Assembly: GCA_022701275.1 (NCBI GenBank)
Contig: CP031740.1
Span: 1,561,001 to 1,625,000, forward strand
DNA from: Microcoleus vaginatus PCC 9802
GTDB lineage: Bacteria; Cyanobacteriota; Cyanobacteriia; Cyanobacteriales; Microcoleaceae
Direction of reading: 5' to 3'
DNA length: 64,000 bases
The translations under genes were made by a program, and so were the position numbers. This document shows positions 18,230 through 25,908 of the stretch, piece by piece. The stretch's first letter is position 1. Every line of letters begins with the position of its first letter. Below the pieces are notes generated by a model, which was not told the origin of the DNA, did not search any database, and saw only the letters and a list, made by a program, of their open reading frames with translations.

Positions 18230-18725
18230 CAGTTTTAAGACTTGGTTTTGCTGGTAGATTGCTTACCGTCTTAACGATAGTTTCCCCGATCGCTAGCTGG
18301 CTGGGCACAATTCAATAATTGTGTTAATCTCTGCCACTGCTCCATTTATTCTAATTATAGCTGTTGTCAAAGTGTGGATGTCAAGATCCCGGCTCTGGTT
18401 GGGAAAGGGAAGAGTACGCTCGAATTTAAGGAGAGTTTCAATGGAATTTGCGATCGCCCGTCGTATCAATACAATTTTAGATTTTAGATTTTAGATTTTT
18501 CCTGATTAGTAAGGTTTGCGCTACGCAACCAGCCCGCTGGCTGGCTGGCTAGAAACCCGGTTTCTACAAGTTTTGCAGACAGGAACAAGAAATATAGGAA
18601 GAAACCGGGTTTCTGAATTATGTGTGCGATCGCGAACAGAGTTGTTACTAGAATCCGCACAAAAAATTCTAAATGAATTCAAAATTTACAACCGCGCAGG
18701 GTTGTTCGCGATCGCCAAAGCAATC
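18230..18725. other. Intergenic region with three repeat types
   Basis: This ~500-bp gap has no gene I trust. It holds (a) an AAAATCT-type heptamer array, attttagattttagatttt, at about 18473-18500. It also holds (b) a double palindrome element at 18551-18614, agaaacccggtttct then agaaaccgggtttct, with a relative at 55045-55110. Finally it holds (c) a 12-bp inverted repeat built on HIP1, gcgatcgcgaac (18626-18637) and gttcgcgatcgc (18704-18715), just past the 3' end of the HEAT-repeat gene. Confidence 0.65.
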
Positions 18726-19400
18726 TCAAGATTTCAAACTATTTTCTTGTCCGGCTTTAGCCTCCTGAGCAACTTGTTCAACCTCATCTTTGGCGAGAAT
18801 TTCCAAAGCCGCCTCTGCTTCTTTACCGCCCAACCGCCCGAGAGCTTGGGCGACTCTGTAACGGATTTGCCAATCTGCATTGGAAGCGTAGGGAAGCAGC
18901 AGCGGCAGCGCCCGTTTATCTCCCAATTCACCTAAGGCGCTGATCGCAATGGTTTGGATCAATTCGTTTTCAGAAGTCAGGGCATTTTCTAACATGGGAA
19001 AGGCTTTCGGATCTCCCATTTCTCCCAAAGCAGCAACGATGCTCATTTGCACCAGCCATTCAGAGGTGCTGCTATAAACTTTCTGCAAATCTTCTAAAGC
19101 ATCTGTTAATTTCAATGCGCCCAAAGCATCGGCTGCTGCTGCTTGCACATCCGGTTCGGGGTCGTTGTTCAGGCTGTGGAGCAGTACCTCTAAAGCGTTC
19201 GGCAGATTCTGCGTGCCGAGGGTTGATATCTGGCTGACTGCTGCGTAGCGAACGCGGACATTTTTGTCGCCGATCGCCATTTGAATCAGTTTATAGGCAA
19301 TCGCCGGTTCTAGTTGCCGCAGTTGGTTGACTGCTCGCAGTCTTTCGCCAAAATCCTCGGAATTCAGCAATTGTTCGACAGACTCAGGGGTAATGCTCAT
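18726..19400 (-). CDS. HEAT-repeat protein, NblB/CpcE-lyase-like
   Basis: A 224-aa protein made of five or six HEAT repeats (RVRYAAVSQISTLG, DVQAAAADALGALK, LVQMSIVAALGEMG, LIQTIAISALGELG, QIRYRVAQALGRLG). The N-terminal SVEQLLNSEDFGERLRAVNQ and overall size resemble cyanobacterial NblB-type phycobilisome-degradation proteins and the CpcE/F bilin-lyase superfamily. The specific NblB assignment is a guess from size and style, because HEAT repeats are generic. There are no phycobilisome genes nearby. The short acidic C-terminus ends in AKAGQENSLKS. Confidence 0.7.
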   Translation of the reverse strand: MSITPESVEQLLNSEDFGERLRAVNQLRQLEPAIAYKLIQMAIGDKNVRVRYAAVSQISTLGTQNLPNALEVLLHSLNNDPEPDVQAAAADALGALKLTDALEDLQKVYSSTSEWLVQMSIVAALGEMGDPKAFPMLENALTSENELIQTIAISALGELGDKRALPLLLPYASNADWQIRYRVAQALGRLGGKEAEAALEILAKDEVEQVAQEAKAGQENSLKS

Positions 19401-19432
19401 TCGATTTTAAATTTGATAATTGGTAATTGGGA

Positions 19433-19487
19433 TGAAGGAAGAAGGAAGAGGCAAGAGGGAAGAAGGAAGAGGGAAGAAGAAGCAAGA
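19433..19487. repeat. GAAGGAA/GAAGAGG purine heptamer tract
   Basis: A purine-only tract of about 55 bp, in which gaaggaa and gaagagg units recur with a roughly 7-bp period, lies just upstream of the HEAT-repeat gene. The same type recurs at 25658-25702. Confidence 0.75.
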
Positions 19488-19617
19488 ACGAAAAAAATTC
19501 TCTGCGTCTCTTCGTGACTTCCGTGTCGTGAATCTAGATAATAATTGCCAAAAGTCAGCGAGATGGAAAGAGCGATCGACTCATTTTCTCAAACAGTCTT
19601 GGAACTGCAACAGTTAA

Positions 19618-20079
19618 TTAAGATTCGGCAGCCATCGATCGGATAATATCTCCCCTAGTGAGGATGCCGATTACTTTGCCCGCAGAATCGACCACTGGCA
19701 ATCGGTGGATGCTGCGATCGTGCATCAGTTTGGCAGCTTCTTGGACAGATTTGTCGGGCCCGATGGTAATTGGTTCTTTACTCATCGCTTCTCCTACTGT
19801 TTGTCCTAAAGCCTTGTGCAGATCTCGCTCGTAACGAGATGGATTTTCCAAATAAATCACGCTGTCGAGCACCATGATGTAAGCGGGCGGAGTTACGCCG
19901 GTTTCCCGCCACATCAAGTCGGTTTCGGAGATGACTCCTACCAACAAGTCATTCTCATCTACGACGGGAAGACCGCTAATGCGTCGATTGGCTAAAATTT
20001 TAATCGCTTCGTTCAAGGGCATTTCGGGTCGCGCCAAGATGGGCTCGCGGCTCATCACATCGGCTACTGTTTTTGGCAT
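19618..20079 (-). CDS. Tandem CBS-domain protein
   Basis: A 153-aa protein from the ATG at 20079 (MPKTVADVMSREPILARPEM); upstream ATGs at 20118 and 20283 would only add non-conserved residues. It is a single CBS pair: CBS1 has ILANRRISGLPVVDENDLLV and CBS2 has LMHDRSIHRLPVVDSAGKVI, ending in LTRGDIIRSMA. The insertion between them (TPPAYIMVLDSVIYLENPSR) is typical of cyanobacterial and plastid CBS-only proteins, which bind adenine nucleotides and may regulate thioredoxin. The partner here is unknown. Confidence 0.9.
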   Translation of the reverse strand: MPKTVADVMSREPILARPEMPLNEAIKILANRRISGLPVVDENDLLVGVISETDLMWRETGVTPPAYIMVLDSVIYLENPSRYERDLHKALGQTVGEAMSKEPITIGPDKSVQEAAKLMHDRSIHRLPVVDSAGKVIGILTRGDIIRSMAAES

Positions 20080-20310
20080 GATTAGCGGTTGATTGAGTTG
20101 TTGCTCTAAATCGATCATATCGGGAAAGCGCGGCACAGACTGAAGAAAGGCAGATCTGCGGAAGGGATTCGTTAGAAGGTAGAAAGAAGGAAAAATTTTG
20201 AAGGGCAGAATTTTGCTTTGTTTGTCGATCACACTGTAAAACTTTGCCGTTTGCCTCCCTCCGGCGAGCGATCTGCCTGACAAAATTGTTAAGATATCTT
20301 AAATAGTCGA

Positions 20311-20395
20311 TATAGCAACCGCGCCCGACGATTAAGAGGTTCTTAATTGCTCAAACCCTTGCTTTTATTGCTTCTCCGTTCTTCCTTCTGCTATA
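20311..20395. mobile_element. MITE-like element copy 1 (TATAGCA ends)
   Basis: An 85-bp element with terminal inverted heptamers TATAGCA (20311-20317) and TGCTATA (20389-20395). Its interior, gacgattaagaggttcttaa and caaacccttgcttttattg, matches a second element at 30719-30811. It lies immediately upstream of the 2Fe-2S protein gene. No coding capacity. Confidence 0.65.
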
Positions 20396-20406
20396 AATCC
20401 TTACTA

Positions 20407-20733
20407 ATGCCAGAATCTCCAGCCCGAGAACCAGACTCCCAAGCAGAAGCGCGCTGTGTATTGGTTTGCCAGTATCAATCTTGCCTAAAAAATGGTTCAG
20501 CAGCAGTGCTAGCTGCTTTTGAAGCCCAACAAGTTGCAGGGGTGAAAGTGGAGGCCTGTAGTTGTCAGGGACAATGCACTACTGGCCCGACTGTACGAGT
20601 TACCCCGGACGAAATTTGGTATTGTCGAGTTAAACCGAGTGATGTACCGTTAATTGTGGAAGAGCACCTCAAAGAGGGAAAACCTCTAGAGGCGCTGTTC
20701 AATCCGAGAATTCATGCGCGTTATTATTATTAA
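20407..20733 (+). CDS. 2Fe-2S thioredoxin-like ferredoxin domain protein
   Basis: A 108-aa protein from the ATG at 20407 (MPESPARE); the longer reading from 20347 starts inside the repeat element and is rejected. The cluster ligands are the four Cys of CQYQSC and CSCQGQC, in the order and spacing of the thioredoxin-fold 2Fe-2S family (NuoE C-terminal/Aquifex-type). It continues with TTGPTVRVTPDEIWYCRVKP and VPLIVEEHL. It is cytosolic, probably an electron carrier or redox sensor. The last residues ARYYY are unusual but in frame. Confidence 0.88.
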   Translation: MPESPAREPDSQAEARCVLVCQYQSCLKNGSAAVLAAFEAQQVAGVKVEACSCQGQCTTGPTVRVTPDEIWYCRVKPSDVPLIVEEHLKEGKPLEALFNPRIHARYYY

Positions 20734-20808
20734 TATTGACTTGATTCGGTGAAACTTCCAAGCTCGGGCGCATCTAATTTTAATAGTTATTGTTAAGGAA
20801 CTGGCACT

Positions 20809-22257
20809 TTGAAAATCCAAGGAATTGCGCTTAGTTTGTTAGTGCTTGTGCTGGGGCGTCCGTCGGCGGTTACTGCTCAAACCCAGGCGGTTGCTGGGGA
20901 TATTTGTCCTGCGGATTTGGGTGCCCAAGTAGATGCGATCGCCAATCGTCCCGAATTTAGCCGATCGCGCTGGGGCATTTTGATTCAACCTCTATCTTCT
21001 ACTACTACTCTCTACAGCCGCGACAGCCAAAAATATTTTATTCCGGCATCAAATGTCAAGCTGCTAACCACAGCCGCTGCTTTGCAGAAACTCGGTGCAG
21101 ATTTTCGGATTAAGACTTCGGTTTACAGCGACGAAAATGGGAGTTTGTACGTTGCCGGCAGGGGAGATCCGAGCATTGCTGAGCCTCAGTTGAAATCTTT
21201 GGCGCAGCAGTTGAAACAGCGAGGAATCAGTCAAGTAAACGAGTTGATTGGCGATGACAGCTATTTTCAAGGCAGTGCAGTTAATCCGAATTGGGAATGG
21301 GAAGACGCGCAAGCAGGCTATGGAGCGCCGATTAACAGTTTAATTTTCAATCAAAACGCGATCGACCTTCTATTGTCCCCCCAGGCTCTTGGGCAACCTC
21401 TGAAAGTTACTTTTGCCGAACCAAAACTGGCAAATCAGTGGCAACTCCAGAACAATTCAGTAACTGTCGCCCAAAACGAACCCGAGTTTATTGAAGTTGG
21501 CAGGGAGTTCGATCGACCTATAATTCGAGTGAGCGGACAGTTGAAAGTTGGTGGCGAACCTGAATCAGCTTATGTGGCAGTTGTCAACCCCGCTAATAAT
21601 TTTTTGCAGCAGTTTCAGCAAGTTCTGGCGGCTGAGGGAATTCCTGTTAAACAGGCTTTAGTTGCCTCGGCTTCTCGCAATTTAAATCAAGAATTAGCGA
21701 CCGTTGAATCGCCGCCGCTGGCTGAATTGGTGAGAGAAACTAATCGCGAAAGCAACAATCTTTATGCAGAAGTTATATTGAGATTGCTGGGAAAAGTTAC
21801 AGACAAGATGCCCCAGCAGCAAGAAGATACAGGTGAAATGGGTTTGAAAGAGTTAAAAACCGCTTTAACTAAATTAGGAGTAAATCCAAACAGCTACATA
21901 TTAGCCGACGGTTCGGGACTTTCCCGCCACAATTTAATTAGCCCTGAAGCCTTGGTGCAAACTTTGAGATTGATGGCTAATTCACCTGCTGCATCTATTT
22001 ACCGCCAGTCACTGCCGATCGCTGGCGAGAACGGCACTTTGAAAAATCGCTTCAATAATACACCAAACCGCGTAATTTTGCAAGCAAAAACAGGAACTTT
22101 GAGCGGGGTTTCGGCGCTGTCGGGATATATCGAAGTTCCGAATTACGAGCCGCTGGTGTTTAGCATTATCGTCAATCAATCTGACCTATCTGCTGCAAAA
22201 ATGCGATCGGCAACTGACGAAATTGTGCTATTATTGAATCGCCTGCGCCGCTGTTAA
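20809..22257 (+). CDS. dacB: D-alanyl-D-alanine carboxypeptidase/endopeptidase (PBP4, class C)
   Basis: A 482-aa exported penicillin-binding protein that trims or cleaves peptidoglycan cross-links. The signal peptide is MKIQGIALSLLVLVLG, likely cut after VTAQ. All three active-site motifs are present: SNVK (Ser81/Lys84), SNN in RESNNLYAEV, and KTG in AKTGTLSGVSALSG. The large insertion between SxxK and SxN is typical of the PBP4/S13 group. The start is TTG at 20809 preceded by aagga; no ATG is better placed. Confidence 0.95.
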   Translation: MKIQGIALSLLVLVLGRPSAVTAQTQAVAGDICPADLGAQVDAIANRPEFSRSRWGILIQPLSSTTTLYSRDSQKYFIPASNVKLLTTAAALQKLGADFRIKTSVYSDENGSLYVAGRGDPSIAEPQLKSLAQQLKQRGISQVNELIGDDSYFQGSAVNPNWEWEDAQAGYGAPINSLIFNQNAIDLLLSPQALGQPLKVTFAEPKLANQWQLQNNSVTVAQNEPEFIEVGREFDRPIIRVSGQLKVGGEPESAYVAVVNPANNFLQQFQQVLAAEGIPVKQALVASASRNLNQELATVESPPLAELVRETNRESNNLYAEVILRLLGKVTDKMPQQQEDTGEMGLKELKTALTKLGVNPNSYILADGSGLSRHNLISPEALVQTLRLMANSPAASIYRQSLPIAGENGTLKNRFNNTPNRVILQAKTGTLSGVSALSGYIEVPNYEPLVFSIIVNQSDLSAAKMRSATDEIVLLLNRLRRC

Positions 22258-22474
22258 AACAACAGATTTAAGGTGAGAAAGTTAAGCTCAGTAGTTACAC
22301 CTAAAAAACCGGGTACCCAAAAACCCTACAAGTTTTAAGTTTCATTAGATTGCACCGACGGGGATCAAAAAGCAGCTACAATAAAAGTAGAAAAATTAAC
22401 ACCATTGGGACGTTTTAGCCTGCTACCAGTCGGCGGGTTCTGTACTTCCCGAAAATAAGTCTAGCTTTCCAACT

Positions 22475-23371
22475 ATGAATTCTTTCGATTCCGAACAGCA
22501 ACACATCTTTGTCGAAACCAATAACATCCGCCTGCACTGCGTTTCTCAAGGAGAAGGCGAGCTTGTTCTTCTCTTGCATGGGTTTCCAGAGTTTTGGTAC
22601 TCTTGGCGTCATCAAATTCCTGCTTTAGCGCGTCATTTCAAGGTGGTAGTGCCGGATTTGCGGGGCTACAACGATTCCGACAAGCCGGAAAGTGGCTATG
22701 ATTTAGATACGCTGAGCGCGGATATTCGCGGTTTGATTGCGAGCCTCGGTTATACAAAAGCTCACGTTGTAGGTCATGATTGGGGAGGGGTGATTGCGTG
22801 GCACTTAGCTCAAAAATTCCCCGAACAACTCAACCGCTTGGCAATTTTAAACGCTCCGCACCCGCAGCGATTCGTGCAGGAAATGGCGAGCAATTTAGAT
22901 CAAATCCGCCGCAGTTGGTACGTTTTGGCGTTTCAGGTGCCCGGCATTCCCGAATGGTTGATCCGGCAAAACTTGAAAGATTTTGTACACAATGTTTTCC
23001 AAGGACAAGCTGTTCGCAAAGGAGCTTTTAGCGCTGAGGAAACTAAGATTTATCAGACTGCTTTAGAAAAGCCGGGAGTATTAGCCGCCGCTATCAATTA
23101 TTACCGCCAGATGTTTCACCCGCAGAGGCTTTGGAATTTGGGGCAGAAATTAGAACCTGTGACAGTACCTACTTTGGTGCTTTGGGGAGAAGAAGATGCG
23201 TTTTTGAGCCACAAACTTGTAGAAGGTTTAGACAGATTAATTACGGCTCCGTTTAAGTTAAAATTAGTTCCTAACTGCGGCCACTGGATTCAGCAGGAAG
23301 CGCCACAAACGGTGAATCGAGAATTGCTCAGTTTTCTGAGAAATTCTTCTCCTTCTTTGGCTGTGGCCTAG
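22475..23371 (+). CDS. Alpha/beta-fold epoxide hydrolase
   Basis: A 298-aa soluble hydrolase. HGFPEFWYSWRHQIPAL is the epoxide-hydrolase oxyanion motif, GHDWGGVIAWHLA gives Asp as nucleophile, and VLWGEEDAFL plus NCGHWIQQEAP give the acid and the His. The cap domain lies between residues ~135 and 230. The HGFPE/GHDWGG pairing favours epoxide hydrolase over haloalkane dehalogenase. The physiological substrate is unknown. A hairpin terminator follows. Confidence 0.9.
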   Translation: MNSFDSEQQHIFVETNNIRLHCVSQGEGELVLLLHGFPEFWYSWRHQIPALARHFKVVVPDLRGYNDSDKPESGYDLDTLSADIRGLIASLGYTKAHVVGHDWGGVIAWHLAQKFPEQLNRLAILNAPHPQRFVQEMASNLDQIRRSWYVLAFQVPGIPEWLIRQNLKDFVHNVFQGQAVRKGAFSAEETKIYQTALEKPGVLAAAINYYRQMFHPQRLWNLGQKLEPVTVPTLVLWGEEDAFLSHKLVEGLDRLITAPFKLKLVPNCGHWIQQEAPQTVNRELLSFLRNSSPSLAVA

Positions 23372-23393
23372 AAAGTTTTAAACATTGCAAATT

Positions 23394-23424
23394 AAAACCC
23401 GGTTTTACAGCTAAACCGGGTTTT
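23394..23424 (+). terminator. Hairpin terminator after the epoxide hydrolase gene
   Basis: Perfect 12-bp arms, aaaacccggttt (23394-23405) and aaaccgggtttt (23413-23424), enclose a 7-base loop, with the right arm ending in TTTT. It starts 22 bases after the stop codon. The AAACCCGGTTT core recurs as a dispersed palindrome in this genome. Confidence 0.75.
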
Positions 23425-23520
23425 CATCTGTCTAGGGATAGGTTTTTTTTAGGGGGCGTCGTGCCTACAGTTTCTGGATTAACAGAGAATTAAAGCTAGC
23501 TGACGCACGCTACTTATTTA

Positions 23521-23745
23521 TCAGTCCCAGAGCAAATTTTCTTGGATCAGCAGTGCAATCATCGCAGTTCTGGAACAAACACCGAGTTTGATAAAAATCC
23601 GCCTCACGTAAGTAGCAACCGTCCAGTGACTGATATTTAAATTTTTGGCAATACATTTGTTTGGCAGGCCTTGGGCTACTAATTGCGCGATCGCTCTTTC
23701 GCGTGGACTCAGGCTAATTTCCGGTTTGTAACTTATGCTTTGCAT
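23521..23745 (-). CDS. Stand-alone LuxR-type HTH protein
   Basis: A 74-aa protein consisting almost only of a LuxR/GerE DNA-binding domain (LSPRERAIAQLVAQGLPNKC, then IAKNLNISHWTVATYVRRIF and IKLGVCSRTAMIAL). There is no receiver or sensor domain. The ATG is 29 bases after the stop of the Coq4-like gene on the same strand, so the two are probably one transcript. Solo HTH proteins of this size can be transcription regulators or remnants of larger ones. The frame is intact and complete. Confidence 0.85.
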   Translation of the reverse strand: MQSISYKPEISLSPRERAIAQLVAQGLPNKCIAKNLNISHWTVATYVRRIFIKLGVCSRTAMIALLIQENLLWD

Positions 23746-23774
23746 ACTTTTGTAATTAGGTAACGAGTTAAAAT

Positions 23775-24248
23775 CTAATCAATTAAGGGTACAATTCCGA
23801 GTTTTTCTCGAACTTCAGATAAAGGAGTTTCCCAATCAGATGTAACGTCCCAATTAATTAGCCGAGTGGCTAATTTTCCGTGTTTTAAGCCTTTGATAAT
23901 TTGTCCTATCGCGCATTTTCCGCTGATCAGTCCAACTAACACTAAAATCGCACAAGAAGGACGAAATACTTGAGCGCGAGTAAACGCTTGAAGTATAAAT
24001 TCATCTTCTGTTGAAGCCGAAAGACCTGTCAGCACGTGCCAAACGTCGTGGTTTCGCTGAATCCAGTCTCCCGATGCGATCGGCTCAAAGCCTTGTTCGT
24101 CTAGAAATCGCGCCACTTCGTACCCTAATGTTCCTGCTGGCAGTTGGCGCAATTTTGCCAAGTCTATTTCAAAATGTCGATCGCTCTCAATTTGAGGGTT
24201 AATTGTTTGAGCAATCTTTAATATAACTTCTAATTGACCGTCAGCCAT
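23775..24248 (-). CDS. Coq4-family protein
   Basis: A 157-aa protein resembling COQ4, the scaffold/decarboxylase-hydroxylase of ubiquinone synthesis in eukaryotes. It has the family zinc motif HDxxH-x11-E exactly (HDVWHVLTG, then Glu 12 residues after the second His), preceded by PAGTLGYEVARFLDEQGFEP. A good RBS (gaggaa) precedes the ATG. Cyanobacteria make plastoquinone rather than ubiquinone, so the role must differ from that of COQ4. It is followed in the same direction by a solo LuxR-type HTH. Confidence 0.85.
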   Translation of the reverse strand: MADGQLEVILKIAQTINPQIESDRHFEIDLAKLRQLPAGTLGYEVARFLDEQGFEPIASGDWIQRNHDVWHVLTGLSASTEDEFILQAFTRAQVFRPSCAILVLVGLISGKCAIGQIIKGLKHGKLATRLINWDVTSDWETPLSEVREKLGIVPLID

Positions 24249-24861
24249 GATTTATTCTTCCTCGAACAATGATTGAACTCTCTGGCAAACTTAATTTGTG
24301 TTTTTTAAGTTCATTTCTGCGATGAATCAAGACGACTTTTTTTACGGACTCAGCTTAGAAATCGTACTTTCTGTCACAGCAATGGGGTTTCAGGAGCTTT
24401 TACATTTCTTTACAAGCATTCTTAGAGTTGAAATCTGCTACCTGTAAAAATCGCCCTAGTTTTTCTAATCGCAACTTGACCCACCGGGAAGTACCCGTAA
24501 AATCCACAGTATTTAGCGGTGATTGGAACCCCTTTACTTACGTATATAAATTTATTCTGCTGCTAATTATTGGAACCTGCAATGAGTCAGAAGTGGAAGC
24601 TTGCAGGCATCGTGATGCAGGTGCATACAAGTGAAGAGAGTTGAAGGGAGCTGAAGCAAGGTGAAGTTATGCAGAGTTGATTTTTCGGAATTACGCAGTA
24701 GTCCCAATCCCCTGTGGTTGCCGAATTTGTAGTGGCAATCAGGCGGGATTGCCCGTATGTCGTTAGAATGTCGCTCAAATGAGTGACACTCATTTGAGCG
24801 ACTGGTCAAGTATTTTCACCAACAGCTATAAATAAAGTAGAGATTCATACAAGGTGTTGCT
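24249..24861. other. Long divergent intergenic region
   Basis: 613 bp between the Coq4-like gene (leftward) and a secreted orphan (rightward), with no credible gene; short ORFs lack an RBS. It holds purine-rich imperfect repeats gaagagagttgaagggagct near 24633 and a perfect 33-bp palindrome at 24770-24802. Divergent promoters must lie here. Confidence 0.55.
24770..24802. promoter_or_regulatory. Perfect 16-bp inverted repeat, candidate operator or stem-loop
   Basis: The arms gtcgctcaaatgagtg (24770-24785) and cactcatttgagcgac (24787-24802) are exact complements around a single A. It lies 59 bases before the GTG of the secreted orphan gene. No T-run follows on either strand, which argues against a terminator and for a dimer binding site or a recombination/replication site. 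Confidence 0.6.
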
Positions 24862-25581
24862 GTGAAAAAACTTTACATTTTGTTGTCCACAGGAGTTATG
24901 TCATTAATTTGGTGCGCTGCTGCTAGCGCTACGAATTATGTTAATCCTAACGGTAAAACTACTTTAAACCTGTCAGAAAAAGGGAACAATCCCAGAGGTT
25001 TTTACTTGACCAAAGTAGGCAATCGGCAATTTTTGGGCAACATTCAAATTACCCGTTCCGAAGGAGCAGCAGGCTCTTACTATTACAATGGGACTTTCAA
25101 AGACAGTGCGATCGGCCCTGGCAGAAAAATTATTTGTTCTGGGGATATTACCATTGTTAGGCGTCAAGTTGGAAGGAGCAGCCAATTGGGAGCCGAAGTT
25201 ACTTGGAAGGTGAAAGGAGGAGAAAATTGTCCTTCTATTGGCCAGACATTTAAAGTAAATTTAGTCGAATCTTTACCGCGTCCTAATGCAAGTGGCGACT
25301 ATACTTCTAGCAATTCTAATACTTGGTTGACTGAAACTGCTGGTTCTGGAACTTGGCCTGCTTGGCGAGTCACGTCGCGAGATGGACAACTCAACTGCCG
25401 CAAAACGCCAAACGGAGCAATTCAACAAGTTTACCGCGCGGATAGAGATACAATTGCTGCTGAACTCAGGGGAGTAAATGCGATTACGATGGCTAACGGT
25501 CAACCCTGGTTGCAGACAAGACAAGGCTGTTATGTGCGCGCTAATTCTCAATACGTTCAGCCAGTTTCTATGCCTGAATAA
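24862..25581 (+). CDS. Secreted protein of unknown function
   Basis: A 239-aa protein starting at GTG with a Sec signal peptide (MKKLYILLSTGVMSLIWCAA, cut near SATN). The mature part looks beta-rich (SYYYNGTFKDSAIGPGRKII, VTWKVKGGENCPSIGQTFKV). The C-terminal third (WRVTSRDGQLNCRKTPNGAI, WLQTRQGCYVRANSQYVQPV) resembles an SH3-like fold as in bacterial SH3b domains, with paired Cys. I do not recognise the family. Confidence 0.75.
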   Translation: MKKLYILLSTGVMSLIWCAAASATNYVNPNGKTTLNLSEKGNNPRGFYLTKVGNRQFLGNIQITRSEGAAGSYYYNGTFKDSAIGPGRKIICSGDITIVRRQVGRSSQLGAEVTWKVKGGENCPSIGQTFKVNLVESLPRPNASGDYTSSNSNTWLTETAGSGTWPAWRVTSRDGQLNCRKTPNGAIQQVYRADRDTIAAELRGVNAITMANGQPWLQTRQGCYVRANSQYVQPVSMPE

Positions 25582-25657
25582 GTGATCGTAAGTAGCGAGC
25601 ATCTCAATGAAAGCAGCCAAGCTAGAAATTGGAGTTGGGAGCCAGGAGCAAAGAGGC

Positions 25658-25702
25658 AGAAGGAAGAAGGAAGAAGGAAGAAGGAAGAAGGAAGAAGGAA
25701 GG
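25658..25702. repeat. GAAGGAA heptamer array
   Basis: At least five tandem gaaggaa units with an exact 7-bp period, in the gap between the secreted orphan and recA. Confidence 0.9.
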
Positions 25703-25756
25703 AGCCAGAAGAAGTGTTTTTACAACTATCAGAGGCCCCCAGTAAGTAATTCCCAA

Positions 25757-25787
25757 ACCTCAAATCTCAAATCTCAAATCTCAAATG
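25757..25787. repeat. CAAATCT heptamer array
   Basis: Four tandem caaatct units with an exact 7-bp period (cctcaaatctcaaatctc and onward). It is a second heptamer type within 60 bases of the GAAGGAA array, again outside genes. Confidence 0.88.
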
Positions 25788-25820
25788 GTATAACCTGCAT
25801 ATTTTTGAGGATAAAAGCAC

Positions 25821-25863
25821 AAAAGTAGGTTGGGTTTGTGTATACTAAACCCAACCTACTTTT
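25821..25863. terminator. Bidirectional hairpin between the secreted orphan and recA
   Basis: Perfect 17-bp arms, aaaagtaggttgggttt (25821-25837) and aaacccaacctactttt (25847-25863), enclose a 9-base loop. Both genes converge on it, and each strand ends in TTTT, so it can terminate both. The GTAGGTTGGGTTT core is also a common dispersed palindrome in cyanobacteria. Confidence 0.75.
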
Positions 25864-25908
25864 GCTAATCACTAATGACAAATCACTAATGATAAATAAC
25901 TAGAAAAG

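Noticed and set aside
20080..20283. N-terminal extension of the CBS protein
   Set aside because: The first 68 codons are low in conserved features and the family normally begins at the PKTVADVMS block, so the start at 20079 was preferred.
24428..24809. Several short ORFs in the Coq4/orphan gap
   Set aside because: No ribosome binding sites, no family resemblance, and they overlap purine repeats and the perfect palindrome.
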